Source: CAYNKA01 sp964397655 (GTDB taxonomy: Bacteria; Spirochaetota; Spirochaetia; DTKZ01). Taken from it: a DNA stretch of 61,490 bases. Shown in pieces: positions 8,716 to 16,773 of the stretch (position 1 is its first letter; each line of letters begins with the position of its first letter). Position numbers and translations under genes: made by a program. The DNA is taken from the NCBI GenBank assembly GCA_964397655.1, contig CAYNKA010000019.1:1-61490 (forward strand), in the 5' to 3' direction. The notes beneath the pieces were generated by a model, which saw nothing but the letters and a program-made list of their open reading frames with translations, was not told the origin of the DNA and did not search any database.

Positions 8716-9450
8716 ATGCCCCTCAGAGTCGGTATTTCGAGCGGATGGGAATCCGGCAGGATCGTGGAGGGGTGGCCGCTCGTCTACACGGTGAAGAGCG
8801 CCGTCGAGAAGGTGGAGCGCGCGGGCGCCGTGCCTTTCGTGCTGCCCATCGTGGAAGATTTTTCCCTGATCGACCGCCAGGTCGAGGTTCTCGATTTCCT
8901 CATCCTGTCGGGCGAGGTCCTCAGCATCAAGAGGAACGTCTTCGACGAGCACGAGACGAACGTACTCAGGGCGAGCAACCCGCTCCGCTACGACAACGAG
9001 GCCGCGCTCGTGCGGGCGGCGACCGCGCGGGGACTGCCGCTCATCGGGATTTGCCGAGGACTCCAGGTGCTCGCCGCGGAGACCGGCGGTTCGGTCGCGG
9101 ACGAGGACGTGGATGCGGGGAATTTCATCATTCACCAGCAGGGACAGATCGCACCTCCGTCCAGGGCGGTTCATTCCGTGCGGATCCTGCCGGGGACGAC
9201 TCTCCTGGAACTCGTAGGATCCGAACTCGTCATGGTGAACAGCTTTCACCGCCAGGCGGTGAAGAAGATTCCTCCGGGCTTCCGGGTCGCGGCCGTATCC
9301 GAGGACGGCGCGGTCGAGGCTATCGAGAAGGATGGCGGCGGACCGACGCTCGGAGTCCAGTTCCATCCCGAGATCATCGGATCCCCTGCCTGGGATGGGT
9401 TCTTCAAGCGCCTTCTCGGCAAGGTCGAGGAAGTCCGCGAGCGAATCTGA
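8716..9450 (+). CDS. Class-I glutamine-amidotransferase-fold hydrolase (peptidase C26, PuuD-like)
   Basis: A 244-aa cytoplasmic protein of the gamma-glutamyl-gamma-aminobutyrate hydrolase type. The nucleophile elbow is LIGICRGLQVLA with Cys113, and the His/Glu pair is in VQFHPE (His217, Glu219), so the triad is intact. Family members cleave gamma-glutamyl amides. Here it lies between two transport genes, 12 bases after the DASS gene, behind a GGGAGG site. Its presence suggests that a gamma-glutamyl or similar amide conjugate occurs in the pathway (inference). Confidence 0.85.
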   Translation: MPLRVGISSGWESGRIVEGWPLVYTVKSAVEKVERAGAVPFVLPIVEDFSLIDRQVEVLDFLILSGEVLSIKRNVFDEHETNVLRASNPLRYDNEAALVRAATARGLPLIGICRGLQVLAAETGGSVADEDVDAGNFIIHQQGQIAPPSRAVHSVRILPGTTLLELVGSELVMVNSFHRQAVKKIPPGFRVAAVSEDGAVEAIEKDGGGPTLGVQFHPEIIGSPAWDGFFKRLLGKVEEVRERI

Positions 9451-9461
9451 AACGAAATCTC

Positions 9462-9482
9462 GGAGAACCGTGAGCGTTCTCC
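9462..9482 (+). terminator. Intercistronic hairpin
   Basis: GGAGAAC (9462-9468), seven-base loop, GTTCTCC (9476-9482), in the 57 bases between the hydrolase and the permease-like gene. No T-run follows, so it probably modulates rather than ends transcription. Confidence 0.45.
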
Positions 9483-9507
9483 AAATAAGATTCGGGAGGT
9501 GATCGAA

Positions 9508-10899
9508 ATGCAGATGGTGGGCATATTTCCTTTGGAGGTGTTCTATCTCCTGATGCTCCTGGGCTTCGTCTTCCTGCTCTTCGTGGCGTTCAAGAGGCCG
9601 ATCTACGAGGTGATGTTCCTCGCATTCTGTTTCTCGATCGTGATGACCAAGCGGTACGACATCTTCATGAAGTATCTCCTGTTCCCGGCGACGCAAAGCA
9701 GCCTGTTCTACATCATCGTCGCCTTTCTCGCCTTGGCCTATATTCTCCAGAAGACGAGGGTCGTAGAGAAACTCATCATGATAATCCTCGCGATCTTCGG
9801 CGGGCTTCCCGGGGGCGCCGGATACGTGGCTCTTTTCGCATCCTCCGGGCTCGCCATGATGACAGGGACCGGTCCGGGGAACGTTGCCGCGACCGGAGTG
9901 TTCACGATTCCCGCGATGATCAAGAGCGGATTCTCCCGTGAACTCGCGGCGACCACGGAAATGTCGGCGAGCATGATGGGCAACCAGATGGGTCCCGGGC
10001 TCAACATCGTCGGTTTCGGAATTCTGACGAGCCTCTATCCCGCGAAGCATTACGACCTGGGAACGTTCTGGATCGCGCTTTGGATCGTCGGGGCCTGGCT
10101 CATCCTCCAGAGGCTCCTGACGCTCGTATTGCTCTGCAAGAAGGAAGGCGTGAGACCTGTGGCCAGATCGGAAAGACCTCGAGTCGGCCAGGCCGTCAGG
10201 GAGGGGTGGAGCGCGATTCTCCTGCCGCTCTTCATCCTTCTACCCATCGTCGTTTCCTCCAAATTCAAACCGCTGCTCGAATCACGGTTCGGCGTCGACG
10301 GCAACAAGGCCTTCTCCGGTACGGTCCTCATGTTCACCGTGGGCGTCTGCGCGGTCTATGCCCTGTACACGGGAAGGAAGGCGGTCGTCGAGTCGGAGGG
10401 CGCGCTGAACCTCAAGGTGGTGTTCGGCATGTTCAAGGACAGCCTGCGGTCGGTCGTACCGGTCGGGGCGACGATCTACTTCGCGTACGCGATATCCCTT
10501 GTCTTCAGGGAAGTCGCGGTCGCCGATGCGATCCAGACCTGGGTTACGGGCTTCGGTCTCTCCAAGTTCGGATGGGTCGTCCTCATCGTATTGTTCACGG
10601 GAGTCCTCGGCATGGTGATGCCCGGCTCCTCCCAGGTCGCCCTCCTCGGAGGCGCGATCATTTCCACCGGAGCGGCCGTGGGAATCGATCCGTTCCTCGT
10701 GGCAGCCGTCATGCCGGCCATTACGGGCGTCATGGAGGGAATGACGCCTCCGCTCGCCCTGGCCATGTTCACGGCCATGGGCATCGCGAAATCAGAGTTC
10801 TGGCCGACGGCAAAGCTCGGCTACGTATGGATAGGGGGGCACATGCTCTTCACCGTGCTGCTCTTCATGGGCGTTCTTCCTATTTTCGTCCAAGGTTGA
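9508..10899 (+). CDS. DctM-like TRAP large permease subunit, divergent
   Basis: A 463-aa membrane protein. It resembles TRAP large subunits in the segments TGTGPGNVAATGVFTIPAMI and MSASMMGNQMGPGLN, which match the ANVATTG..IP and ASTGGQIMPP signatures of DctM in altered form, and in a late PAITGVMEGMTPPLALAMF segment. The start was set at ATG 9508 because GGGAGG (9494-9499) sits directly against the alternative GTG 9499. No second binding-protein gene lies in this operon, so it may share the TAXI protein or work without one. A tiny membrane gene follows 12 bases downstream. Confidence 0.7.
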   Translation: MQMVGIFPLEVFYLLMLLGFVFLLFVAFKRPIYEVMFLAFCFSIVMTKRYDIFMKYLLFPATQSSLFYIIVAFLALAYILQKTRVVEKLIMIILAIFGGLPGGAGYVALFASSGLAMMTGTGPGNVAATGVFTIPAMIKSGFSRELAATTEMSASMMGNQMGPGLNIVGFGILTSLYPAKHYDLGTFWIALWIVGAWLILQRLLTLVLLCKKEGVRPVARSERPRVGQAVREGWSAILLPLFILLPIVVSSKFKPLLESRFGVDGNKAFSGTVLMFTVGVCAVYALYTGRKAVVESEGALNLKVVFGMFKDSLRSVVPVGATIYFAYAISLVFREVAVADAIQTWVTGFGLSKFGWVVLIVLFTGVLGMVMPGSSQVALLGGAIISTGAAVGIDPFLVAAVMPAITGVMEGMTPPLALAMFTAMGIAKSEFWPTAKLGYVWIGGHMLFTVLLFMGVLPIFVQG

Positions 10900-10911
10900 T
10901 GGAGGAGAACT

Positions 10912-11187
10912 ATGAAAGACAAGCTGGTAGATTTCCTGAGTTCGATTTTCGGTGCATGCTTGTTCGTGGCGGTTTTCATAGGCGCCGTGTCGGCGGTCGT
11001 CTACGCGATCGGATTCGTGGCGGGCGGGCAGGTCGGCGCCGCCTGCGCGATATTCGGTGCGACGATAATGAACTGGGCGATTCCTCTTTCGGCCGCGGGA
11101 TCGGTCGTCGGAATGCTGGGATTCTACATCCAGGGAACCCACGAACTTACGATGGACAAGAAAGCGGCGAATAAGGACCTGCCGTGA
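10912..11187 (+). CDS. Small membrane protein (91 aa), likely partner of the preceding permease
   Basis: A 91-aa protein with two or three hydrophobic stretches (about residues 10-40 and 45-75) and a charged C-terminal tail. It has no recognised family. Its place directly after a DctM-like permease, 12 bases away with a GGAGGAG ribosome site, suggests a role like that of DctQ, though it is much shorter than the usual ~160 residues. It is the last gene of the sigma-54 operon; its stop lies three bases before the stop of the convergent regulator. Confidence 0.6.
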   Translation: MKDKLVDFLSSIFGACLFVAVFIGAVSAVVYAIGFVAGGQVGAACAIFGATIMNWAIPLSAAGSVVGMLGFYIQGTHELTMDKKAANKDLP

Positions 11188-11190
11188 CGA

Positions 11191-12564
11191 TCACGGGGCC
11201 CGCTTCTCGGGGCGGGCCCTGGTTTCTATCGCATACTTCTTCATCTTGTTGTACAAGGTCTGGCGCTTGATTCCGAGCGTCTTCGCGATGCGATTCCTGT
11301 TTCCCTCGTACCGGGTGAGGAGATTCTCGATCAGGTATTTCTCGTAGTCCTCCAGCGAGGACCCGTCTCCGGGGATGCGAGCATCTTCCCGTTCCGCACC
11401 TGCCGGTTTTCTCGCGATCGTCTTCAGGGTGAGGACTTCCTCGCCGTCATCCGATAGGATGACGGCCTGCTCGATGAGGTTCTTCAACTCGCGGATGTTC
11501 CCGCGGAAAGGCTGCTCGATGAGGTAGAGGAGCGCGTCGGTCCCGATGAATCGGAGTTTCTTCCCGTATTCGCCCGCGAACTGTTTGAGGAAGTTCTCGG
11601 CGAGGACCGGAATCTCCTCTCTTCTCTGCCTGAGCGGGGGGACGGAAATCCTGCAGATGTTGAGCCTGTAGAAGAGGTCCTCCCTGAAGCGCCCTTCCTT
11701 CACCTCCCGTTCGAGGTCCTTGTTCGTGGCCGCGATGATGCGTACGTCCACCTTGACCGTATTGTTGCCTCCTACCCGCTCGAATTCCCGTTCCTGGAGC
11801 ACGCGGAGAAAGCTCGTCTGCATGGGGAGGGAGAGTTCGCCGATCTCGTCGAGAAAGAGCGTTCCCTTGTCCGCCGCCTCGAATTTGCCGATCTTCCTCT
11901 CCGAGGCTCCCGTGAAGGCCCCTTTCTCATGACCGAAAATCTCGCTCTCGAGAAGGGCCGCGGGGATGGCCGAGCAGTCTATGATCGAGAATTTCCGGTT
12001 TCGCCTCCCGCTCTGCTGATGGATGATGCGCGCGAGGACCTCCTTCCCCGTTCCGCTCTCGCCCGTGAGGAGGACGGTAGCGCACGATTTCGCGAATCTC
12101 TCGATTTCCGAAAGGATCTGGAGCATCTTCGGTTCCCGGAAATAATAGCCGGTCGTCGCGACGGACTCGTCCGCCGGGCGGTGGCGGAGTTTTTTTCTTT
12201 CCATCGCCTTCTTCACCGCCGAAAGGAGGTCTTCGTTGTCGAAGGACTTCAGGATGTAGTCGAAGGCGCCGATCTTGATGGCCTTCACCGCGCTGCTGAC
12301 GTCGGAGTAGGCGCTGATGAAGATGACCTCCATGGTCGGGTCCTTCAGGAACGCCGCCTGCATCAACTCCAGACCGTCCATCCCCTTCATCCTTAGGTCG
12401 GTGATGAGGAGATCGAAGTTCCTGCCCTCGAGGAGGGCGAGGGCCTCCTCGCCGTCTCCCGCGCAGGAGGCGTCGTAGCCGGCCTCTTCGATCAGCATCT
12501 TCAGCGTGACGCGGATCGATCGCTCGTCGTCCACTATGAGTACGGAACGTTTTTCTTCGGTCAT
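11191..12564 (-). CDS. NtrC-family sigma-54-dependent response regulator
   Basis: A 457-aa activator with three domains. The receiver (1-120) has Asp10-Asp11-type acidic residues, phospho-acceptor Asp56, Ser84 and Lys106 (followed by Ser, where Pro is usual). The AAA+ sigma-54 domain (about 140-370) has Walker A GESGTGKE and the sigma-54 contact loop GAFTGA. The C-terminal Fis-type helix-turn-helix contains IAKTLGIKRQTLYNKMKKY. Start ATG 12564 overlaps the kinase stop by four bases. It is the natural activator for the sigma-54 promoters at 2528-2543 and 14278-14293 and so probably controls both the carboxylate operon and its own transcription. Confidence 0.95.
   Translation of the reverse strand: MTEEKRSVLIVDDERSIRVTLKMLIEEAGYDASCAGDGEEALALLEGRNFDLLITDLRMKGMDGLELMQAAFLKDPTMEVIFISAYSDVSSAVKAIKIGAFDYILKSFDNEDLLSAVKKAMERKKLRHRPADESVATTGYYFREPKMLQILSEIERFAKSCATVLLTGESGTGKEVLARIIHQQSGRRNRKFSIIDCSAIPAALLESEIFGHEKGAFTGASERKIGKFEAADKGTLFLDEIGELSLPMQTSFLRVLQEREFERVGGNNTVKVDVRIIAATNKDLEREVKEGRFREDLFYRLNICRISVPPLRQRREEIPVLAENFLKQFAGEYGKKLRFIGTDALLYLIEQPFRGNIRELKNLIEQAVILSDDGEEVLTLKTIARKPAGAEREDARIPGDGSSLEDYEKYLIENLLTRYEGNRNRIAKTLGIKRQTLYNKMKKYAIETRARPEKRAP
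11196..11219. terminator. Hairpin between convergent genes, inside the regulator's last codons
   Basis: GGGCCCGC (11196-11203), eight-base loop, GCGGGCCC (11212-11219). In the plus direction a T-rich stretch (TGGTTTCTAT) follows, so it can serve as terminator for the long sigma-54 operon. It overlaps the codons for the C-terminal Arg/Pro-rich tail of the response regulator on the minus strand. Confidence 0.5.
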
Positions 12565-14150
12565 GGGATTTCGCTCCTTTGGGCCGTCTTTAGCGTGAGC
12601 CGCATCGTCGTTCCTTTTCCGTAGTCGCTCGAAGCGCTCAAGGTTCCGCCGACGGACGCGAGAAGAGTCTGGATGTTGTATAACCCGAGGCCCGTCCCTT
12701 TGTCCTTCGTCGTGAAGAAGGGTTCGAAGATATCCGGCTGGTCTTTCTTCCGTATCCCTATGCCGTTGTCGGAGAAGTCGATCTCGATCCGCGCTTCTGC
12801 GGACCTGACGTCTATGCTGATGAGTTTCTGCCGGTCGTCTCCGACCCCGTCGAAGGCATCGATCGAATTGTAGAAAAGATTGAGGAGCATTTCCTTGAGC
12901 TGATCCTTCGAGAAAGGCAGATCGCAGTCGGGCGGGCGGCCTACCGAAAGCGCGATGCCCATTTCATGGAGCTTCGGCGCGACGAGTGCCACGGTTTCCT
13001 CGATCGCGGGATCGAGGCGTGAGGTCCCGGTCTTCCCTGGCCGGTCGGCCTCGTTCAACCTGTTGAGGAAGCGGTTGAGTCGCTCGCCTTCCTCCTCGAT
13101 GATTCCGAGCAGTTCGGCGACGTTGCCGTCGACGCAGCCCGTCGACAGCTTGCTTTTCAGGAGGCCGATGGACGTGCGGATCGGCAGGAGTGAATTGAAG
13201 ACCTCGTGCGAAATGCTCGACGTCCATTTCCCGAGGGCGGTGAGTTTCTCGTATCGGGACAGGCGCCTTTGAAGAGCCTCGACCTCCGTCACGTCGCGGA
13301 AAATGATGATGATGCCGTTTCGACTTCTCTCGCCGGTGAAGAGCGAAGACGAGCTCATTTTTATGGAACGCTTTTCTCCCGTCCTGCGGACGAAGATGGT
13401 CCCCGAAGACTCGAAAAGATCCTCCTTCCCCTCGAGGCAGGCCTTGATGCGGTTCTTGGTTTCTCGATCGAGGAATTTGAGGTTGAGGATCGACCTTCCC
13501 CGTGTCGTGCTTTGGGAGTACCCCGTGATCGCTTCGCCGGTACGGTTCATCATGATGACGGTCCCGGCGTTGTCCGTCACGACGACGCCGCTGTTCATGT
13601 TCTCCAGAATCAGATCCGAGAACCTCTGGGTGTCCTGCATGCGCGCGTAGACTTCCACGAGGGCGGCGACCTGGTTCGCGACTATGGAGACTATTTCGAC
13701 GTCGTGCATCGTGTATCGGTTGGGCTTCGACGAGGACGCGCTCAGGACTCCCGTGACCTGGTTGTTCACGATCAGGGGAACCGCCAGGAAGGACCGTATA
13801 TGGGGGTCTTCGCCTCGGACCTGCCGGATGCGGATTGGCAAATCCGTGCTTTTCTTCACGTCGGTGAGAAGCAGTGCCTGTTTTTCCCTCGCGACGTACC
13901 CGACCCCTCCCTCACCGAGGCGGAAGATGTCCCGCTTGAGGAGGTTTTCGAGTTTGGCCCCCCTGCAGGATCGAGGTTTCAGGGATTGTCCGTCGGCCTC
14001 GATGACGTAGAGCACCGACATGTTGATCGGCACGATATCCTCGACGAAATCGAAGAGAATCTCCGCGATGGTGTCGAAATCCTTCGCCTTGGTGAGATCG
14101 ATGCTCGTTTCGAGGAGAGCCTTGGTGTCGTAAGGTTTCCTTTCCTTCAC
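12561..14150 (-). CDS. GAF-PAS sensor histidine kinase (NtrB-like)
   Basis: A 529-aa soluble kinase without clear membrane segments. It has a GAF domain (about 10-165), a PAS domain (about 180-290), a HisKA-type box with His315 in SSISHEVFNS, and a C-terminal ATPase domain with NLFYNSIDAF (N box), DFSDNGIGI (G1) and KDKGTGLGLYN (G2). The lack of a periplasmic domain implies that it senses a cytoplasmic signal, perhaps a metabolite of the imported substrate. It is the first gene of the kinase-regulator operon and lies about 116 bases downstream of the predicted sigma-54 start site. Confidence 0.92.
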   Translation of the reverse strand: MKERKPYDTKALLETSIDLTKAKDFDTIAEILFDFVEDIVPINMSVLYVIEADGQSLKPRSCRGAKLENLLKRDIFRLGEGGVGYVAREKQALLLTDVKKSTDLPIRIRQVRGEDPHIRSFLAVPLIVNNQVTGVLSASSSKPNRYTMHDVEIVSIVANQVAALVEVYARMQDTQRFSDLILENMNSGVVVTDNAGTVIMMNRTGEAITGYSQSTTRGRSILNLKFLDRETKNRIKACLEGKEDLFESSGTIFVRRTGEKRSIKMSSSSLFTGERSRNGIIIIFRDVTEVEALQRRLSRYEKLTALGKWTSSISHEVFNSLLPIRTSIGLLKSKLSTGCVDGNVAELLGIIEEEGERLNRFLNRLNEADRPGKTGTSRLDPAIEETVALVAPKLHEMGIALSVGRPPDCDLPFSKDQLKEMLLNLFYNSIDAFDGVGDDRQKLISIDVRSAEARIEIDFSDNGIGIRKKDQPDIFEPFFTTKDKGTGLGLYNIQTLLASVGGTLSASSDYGKGTTMRLTLKTAQRSEIP

Positions 14151-14473
14151 GCGAGTTTCCGCCTGCCTCTCTCAACTATCCCGGATGATTTTTGATGTTG
14201 TCAAGTTTTTTCTGACTTGCCCGTATCCGGACCTTTAAGGGCATCGAACTATCGTCCTCTCGGTTGCTGCATCAAAATGCAAATCTTATGCCAAGCTACG
14301 TATTGCTTTCTGGAGAAATGAAATATCGGCGAATGGCTTTTATTGATTTCGATAATTCAGCGGATTTTCGGACGCAAATGTCGGAATGAAGAATCAATGA
14401 AACATTTCCGTATGAATCGGTGTTCGGCTTCGGTTCGGTACTTTTTAGACGGGCTCCGGGCCGACTCAGCCTT
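14151..14473. other. Regulatory intergenic region upstream of the sensor kinase
   Basis: No coding sequence is supported here. It contains the minus-strand sigma-54 promoter (14278-14293) and a leader of about 116 bases to the kinase ATG. A partial match to one enhancer arm (TACGGAA on the minus strand, near 14406-14412) is too weak to call. The part next to 14474 is the region after the TauE stop codon; no clear terminator was found. Confidence 0.5.
14278..14293 (-). promoter_or_regulatory. Sigma-54 promoter of the sensor kinase/regulator operon
   Basis: On the minus strand the sequence reads TGGCATA, four bases, TTGCA: again a full match to the -24/-12 consensus and nearly the same as the promoter at 2528-2543. 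It faces the kinase gene, so the two-component operon would be activated by its own NtrC-type product (inference). Confidence 0.7.
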
Positions 14474-15232
14474 TCAGACCAGCAGCCTCACCGCCGCGAT
14501 TGCCGTAAGGCAGATTATTACGAGGCGGAATTTTTTCTCCGGGATCCACCGGAGCAGGACGAGACCCAGCAGGAAGCCGACGACGACCGCGGGGACGAGC
14601 ACGAGGTCCAGGGCGAGGGTTTGGAGGTCGGTGTAACCCCAGAGCAGGATCTGGAACGGGATCTTCACGACGTTGAGGATGAAGATGAACCAGACGTTCG
14701 TCGCGATGTACACGTTCTTCGGGAGCTTCATCGCGAGGAAGTAGAGGCCCATGATGGTTCCGCCCGCGTTCGCGATCATCGAGACGAAGCCCCCCGCGAT
14801 CCCCATGGCGGGGGCGACCCAGGCGTGACGGTCCAGGGCGATTTCCTTTCCGCTGTACTCCCTGCGCACCATGAGGACGAGGCCCACGAGGACGAAGACG
14901 CCGATGAGGCGCTTGAACGTGGCGTCTTCCACCCAGCGGCCGATCGCGAGGCCTACGGCGATTCCGACGAGCGCCCAGGGGAGGAGCTTGAGGAGACGTC
15001 GCGAATCGGCGTGGCGGTGATAGTAGAGGAGGCCGAGGACGTCGCCGAAGGTGAGGATCGGCAGCATGATTCCGGCGGCGTGCTTTCCGCCGAACATCGT
15101 CGCGAAAATCGGGAGCACGATGATGCTCGCCCCGCTCAGACCGGTCTTCGTGATTCCGATCATGAGGCCGCCGAAGGCGAGGAGAGCCCAGGCTGCCGCG
15201 TCCAGGTTGTAGGATCCGAGAAGTTCGCTCAT
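14474..15232 (-). CDS. TauE/SafE-family sulfite/organosulfonate exporter-like membrane protein
   Basis: A 252-aa protein with about eight hydrophobic helices. Typical features are AFGGLMIGITKTGLSGASII near the N-terminus and the repeated AGGFVSMIANAGG..MGLYFLAMKLPK segment in the second half. The family moves sulfite, sulfoacetate or related anions, but most members are untested. The frame is open to 15388. ATG 15232 was chosen because it starts the conserved sequence and lies 8 bases after an extended -10 box (15241-15249), implying a leaderless message. It is a single gene. Confidence 0.85.
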   Translation of the reverse strand: MSELLGSYNLDAAAWALLAFGGLMIGITKTGLSGASIIVLPIFATMFGGKHAAGIMLPILTFGDVLGLLYYHRHADSRRLLKLLPWALVGIAVGLAIGRWVEDATFKRLIGVFVLVGLVLMVRREYSGKEIALDRHAWVAPAMGIAGGFVSMIANAGGTIMGLYFLAMKLPKNVYIATNVWFIFILNVVKIPFQILLWGYTDLQTLALDLVLVPAVVVGFLLGLVLLRWIPEKKFRLVIICLTAIAAVRLLV

Positions 15233-15240
15233 GGGCCGTG

Positions 15241-15249
15241 ATTTTATCA
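15241..15249 (-). promoter_or_regulatory. Extended -10 promoter of the TauE-like gene
   Basis: Minus-strand TGATAAAAT, an extended -10 (TG, one base, TAAAAT). It ends 8 bases before ATG 15232, with no ribosome site between, so the transcript probably begins at or near the start codon. Confidence 0.45.
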
Positions 15250-15323
15250 TTCGGCCGAATATTGGGGAAGGGAAGAAGAAGGGAAAAAATGCGCTCTTGA
15301 TTTCCCCGGAGATGTGAACGGCA

Positions 15324-15569
15324 ATGAAAGAAGCGCCGGATCCGAAATTCCGTTTCATCCATCCGGAGACGGCGAATCCCCTGGGCATGGGAAAAAAGCG
15401 AACGGAACGATTACCGAGCCGCCGTCAAGGAAGGATTCCGATTCTGTATTGCAGGGCCCGGAAGGACTTCGAGGCCTTCCTGCAGGCCGTCACCATGAAG
15501 AACCGCCCGGAACCGATCCCGCGGACCGCCCGAAGAGGCGACCTTGCGGGGAGGTGCGGATTCTGCTAA
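15324..15569 (+). pseudogene. Possible remnant of a small unrecognised gene
   Basis: An 81-codon frame whose translation looks protein-like for its first ~65 residues (PKFRFIHPETANPLGMGKK, then an ILYCRARKDFEAFLQAVT and PEPIPR segment). It ends abruptly in a basic, low-complexity tail. I read it as a truncated fragment of a cytoplasmic family I cannot name. It overlaps no other supported gene and lies just before the radical SAM gene. It may simply be a chance open frame. Confidence 0.3.
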
Positions 15570-15591
15570 GGTCGAGGCGGACTCATCCGCG

Positions 15592-16740
15592 ATGAAAGGA
15601 AACCGCAAGCCCGGCCTCAAGCCCTTCTCCCTCCTCGTCAAGCCCGCGGGGGCGGACTGCAACCTGCGTTGCAGCTACTGCTTCTACCTCGAAAAAGGCT
15701 CCCTCTACCCGGACAGCCTAGTTCACCGCATGAGCGAAGAGGTCCTCGATCGCCTCGTGTCCTCCTACATGGCGACGGAGCAGCCGATCCACTCCTTCGG
15801 CTGGCAGGGCGGCGAGCCGACCCTCATGGGGCTCGATTTTTTCAGGAAGGTCGTGAGCCTCCAGCGGAAGTACGGGAAGCCGGGCGCGAACGTGGCCAAC
15901 GGTCTCCAGACGAACGGGACGCTCCTGGACGACGCCTTCGCGGCCTTCTTCACGGAGTACCGGTTCCTCGTGGGCGTCAGCCTCGACGGACCCGAGGAGG
16001 TCCATGACCGGTTCAGAAAGGATGCGGGCGGACAGGGGTCCCACCGCAGGGTCATGCGCGGCATCAGGGCGCTCCGGAGGCAGGGCACGGAATTCAACGT
16101 CCTCACCCTTGTGAGCAAGGGGAACGCGGAGCGCGGGAAGGACGTCTACCGGTATCTGAAGAGCGAGGGGTTCTTCTTCCACCAATACATCCCCTGCCTG
16201 GAAACGGACGGGCGGGGAAGCCTCCTGCCCTGGTCCCTCGAGGGCGAGGACTGGGGGCGCTTCCTTTTGGACGTGTTCGCCTCCTGGCATCCTGCGGACA
16301 CGAGGATCGTTTCGGTTCGGCTCTTCGATTCGATCATGGAGTATCTCGTCACCGGGCGCCGCAACGTCTGCTTCATGGACGAAGCCTGCTCGTCCTACTT
16401 CGTGGTCGAGCATTCGGGGGACGTCTATCCCTGCGATTTCTTCGTCAGGCCGGAGCTGAAGCTCGGGAACGTCCTCACCCGCACCTGGAGGGCCCTCGCG
16501 GATTCTCCGCTGTACGGACGCTTCGCCGCGGAAAAGGCGAACCGGGACGCCGCGTGCGCGGATTGCGAGTTTCTTCCATTCTGCGGGGGGGACTGTCCGA
16601 AGTACAGGCCGGGCGGCCGCGGACTCTCGCGGTTCTGCACGGGCTGGCAGCTCTTTTACCGTGAAACCCTTCCCGAGTTCCGCAGGCTGGCCGCAGCCTG
16701 GATCGCTGAGCGCGGAGCCGCCCGCCCGGCGCCGAATTGA
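15592..16740 (+). CDS. Radical SAM/SPASM enzyme, anaerobic sulfatase-maturase type
   Basis: A 382-aa enzyme. The radical-SAM cluster motif CX3CX2C is at Cys23, Cys27 and Cys30 (CNLRCSYC). FGWQGGEPTLMG and QTNGTLLDD follow as in the anSME family. The C-terminal SPASM region has CSSYFVVEHSGDVYPCDFFV and CADCEFLPFCGGDCPKYR, ligands for two auxiliary [4Fe-4S] clusters. Family members oxidise an active-site Cys or Ser of sulfatases to formylglycine without oxygen, fitting an anaerobe. No sulfatase gene is in this window. The frame is open from TTG 15544, but ATG 15592 begins the conserved part. Confidence 0.88.
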   Translation: MKGNRKPGLKPFSLLVKPAGADCNLRCSYCFYLEKGSLYPDSLVHRMSEEVLDRLVSSYMATEQPIHSFGWQGGEPTLMGLDFFRKVVSLQRKYGKPGANVANGLQTNGTLLDDAFAAFFTEYRFLVGVSLDGPEEVHDRFRKDAGGQGSHRRVMRGIRALRRQGTEFNVLTLVSKGNAERGKDVYRYLKSEGFFFHQYIPCLETDGRGSLLPWSLEGEDWGRFLLDVFASWHPADTRIVSVRLFDSIMEYLVTGRRNVCFMDEACSSYFVVEHSGDVYPCDFFVRPELKLGNVLTRTWRALADSPLYGRFAAEKANRDAACADCEFLPFCGGDCPKYRPGGRGLSRFCTGWQLFYRETLPEFRRLAAAWIAERGAARPAPN

Positions 16741-16773
16741 GCGCCCGAGGCTCGATGGCGGCCCGGCTCGGCC

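Noticed and set aside
7461..9473. 670-codon plus-strand frame across two genes
   Set aside because: It runs out of frame through the DASS and hydrolase genes; the translation is Arg/His-rich and has no domain signature.
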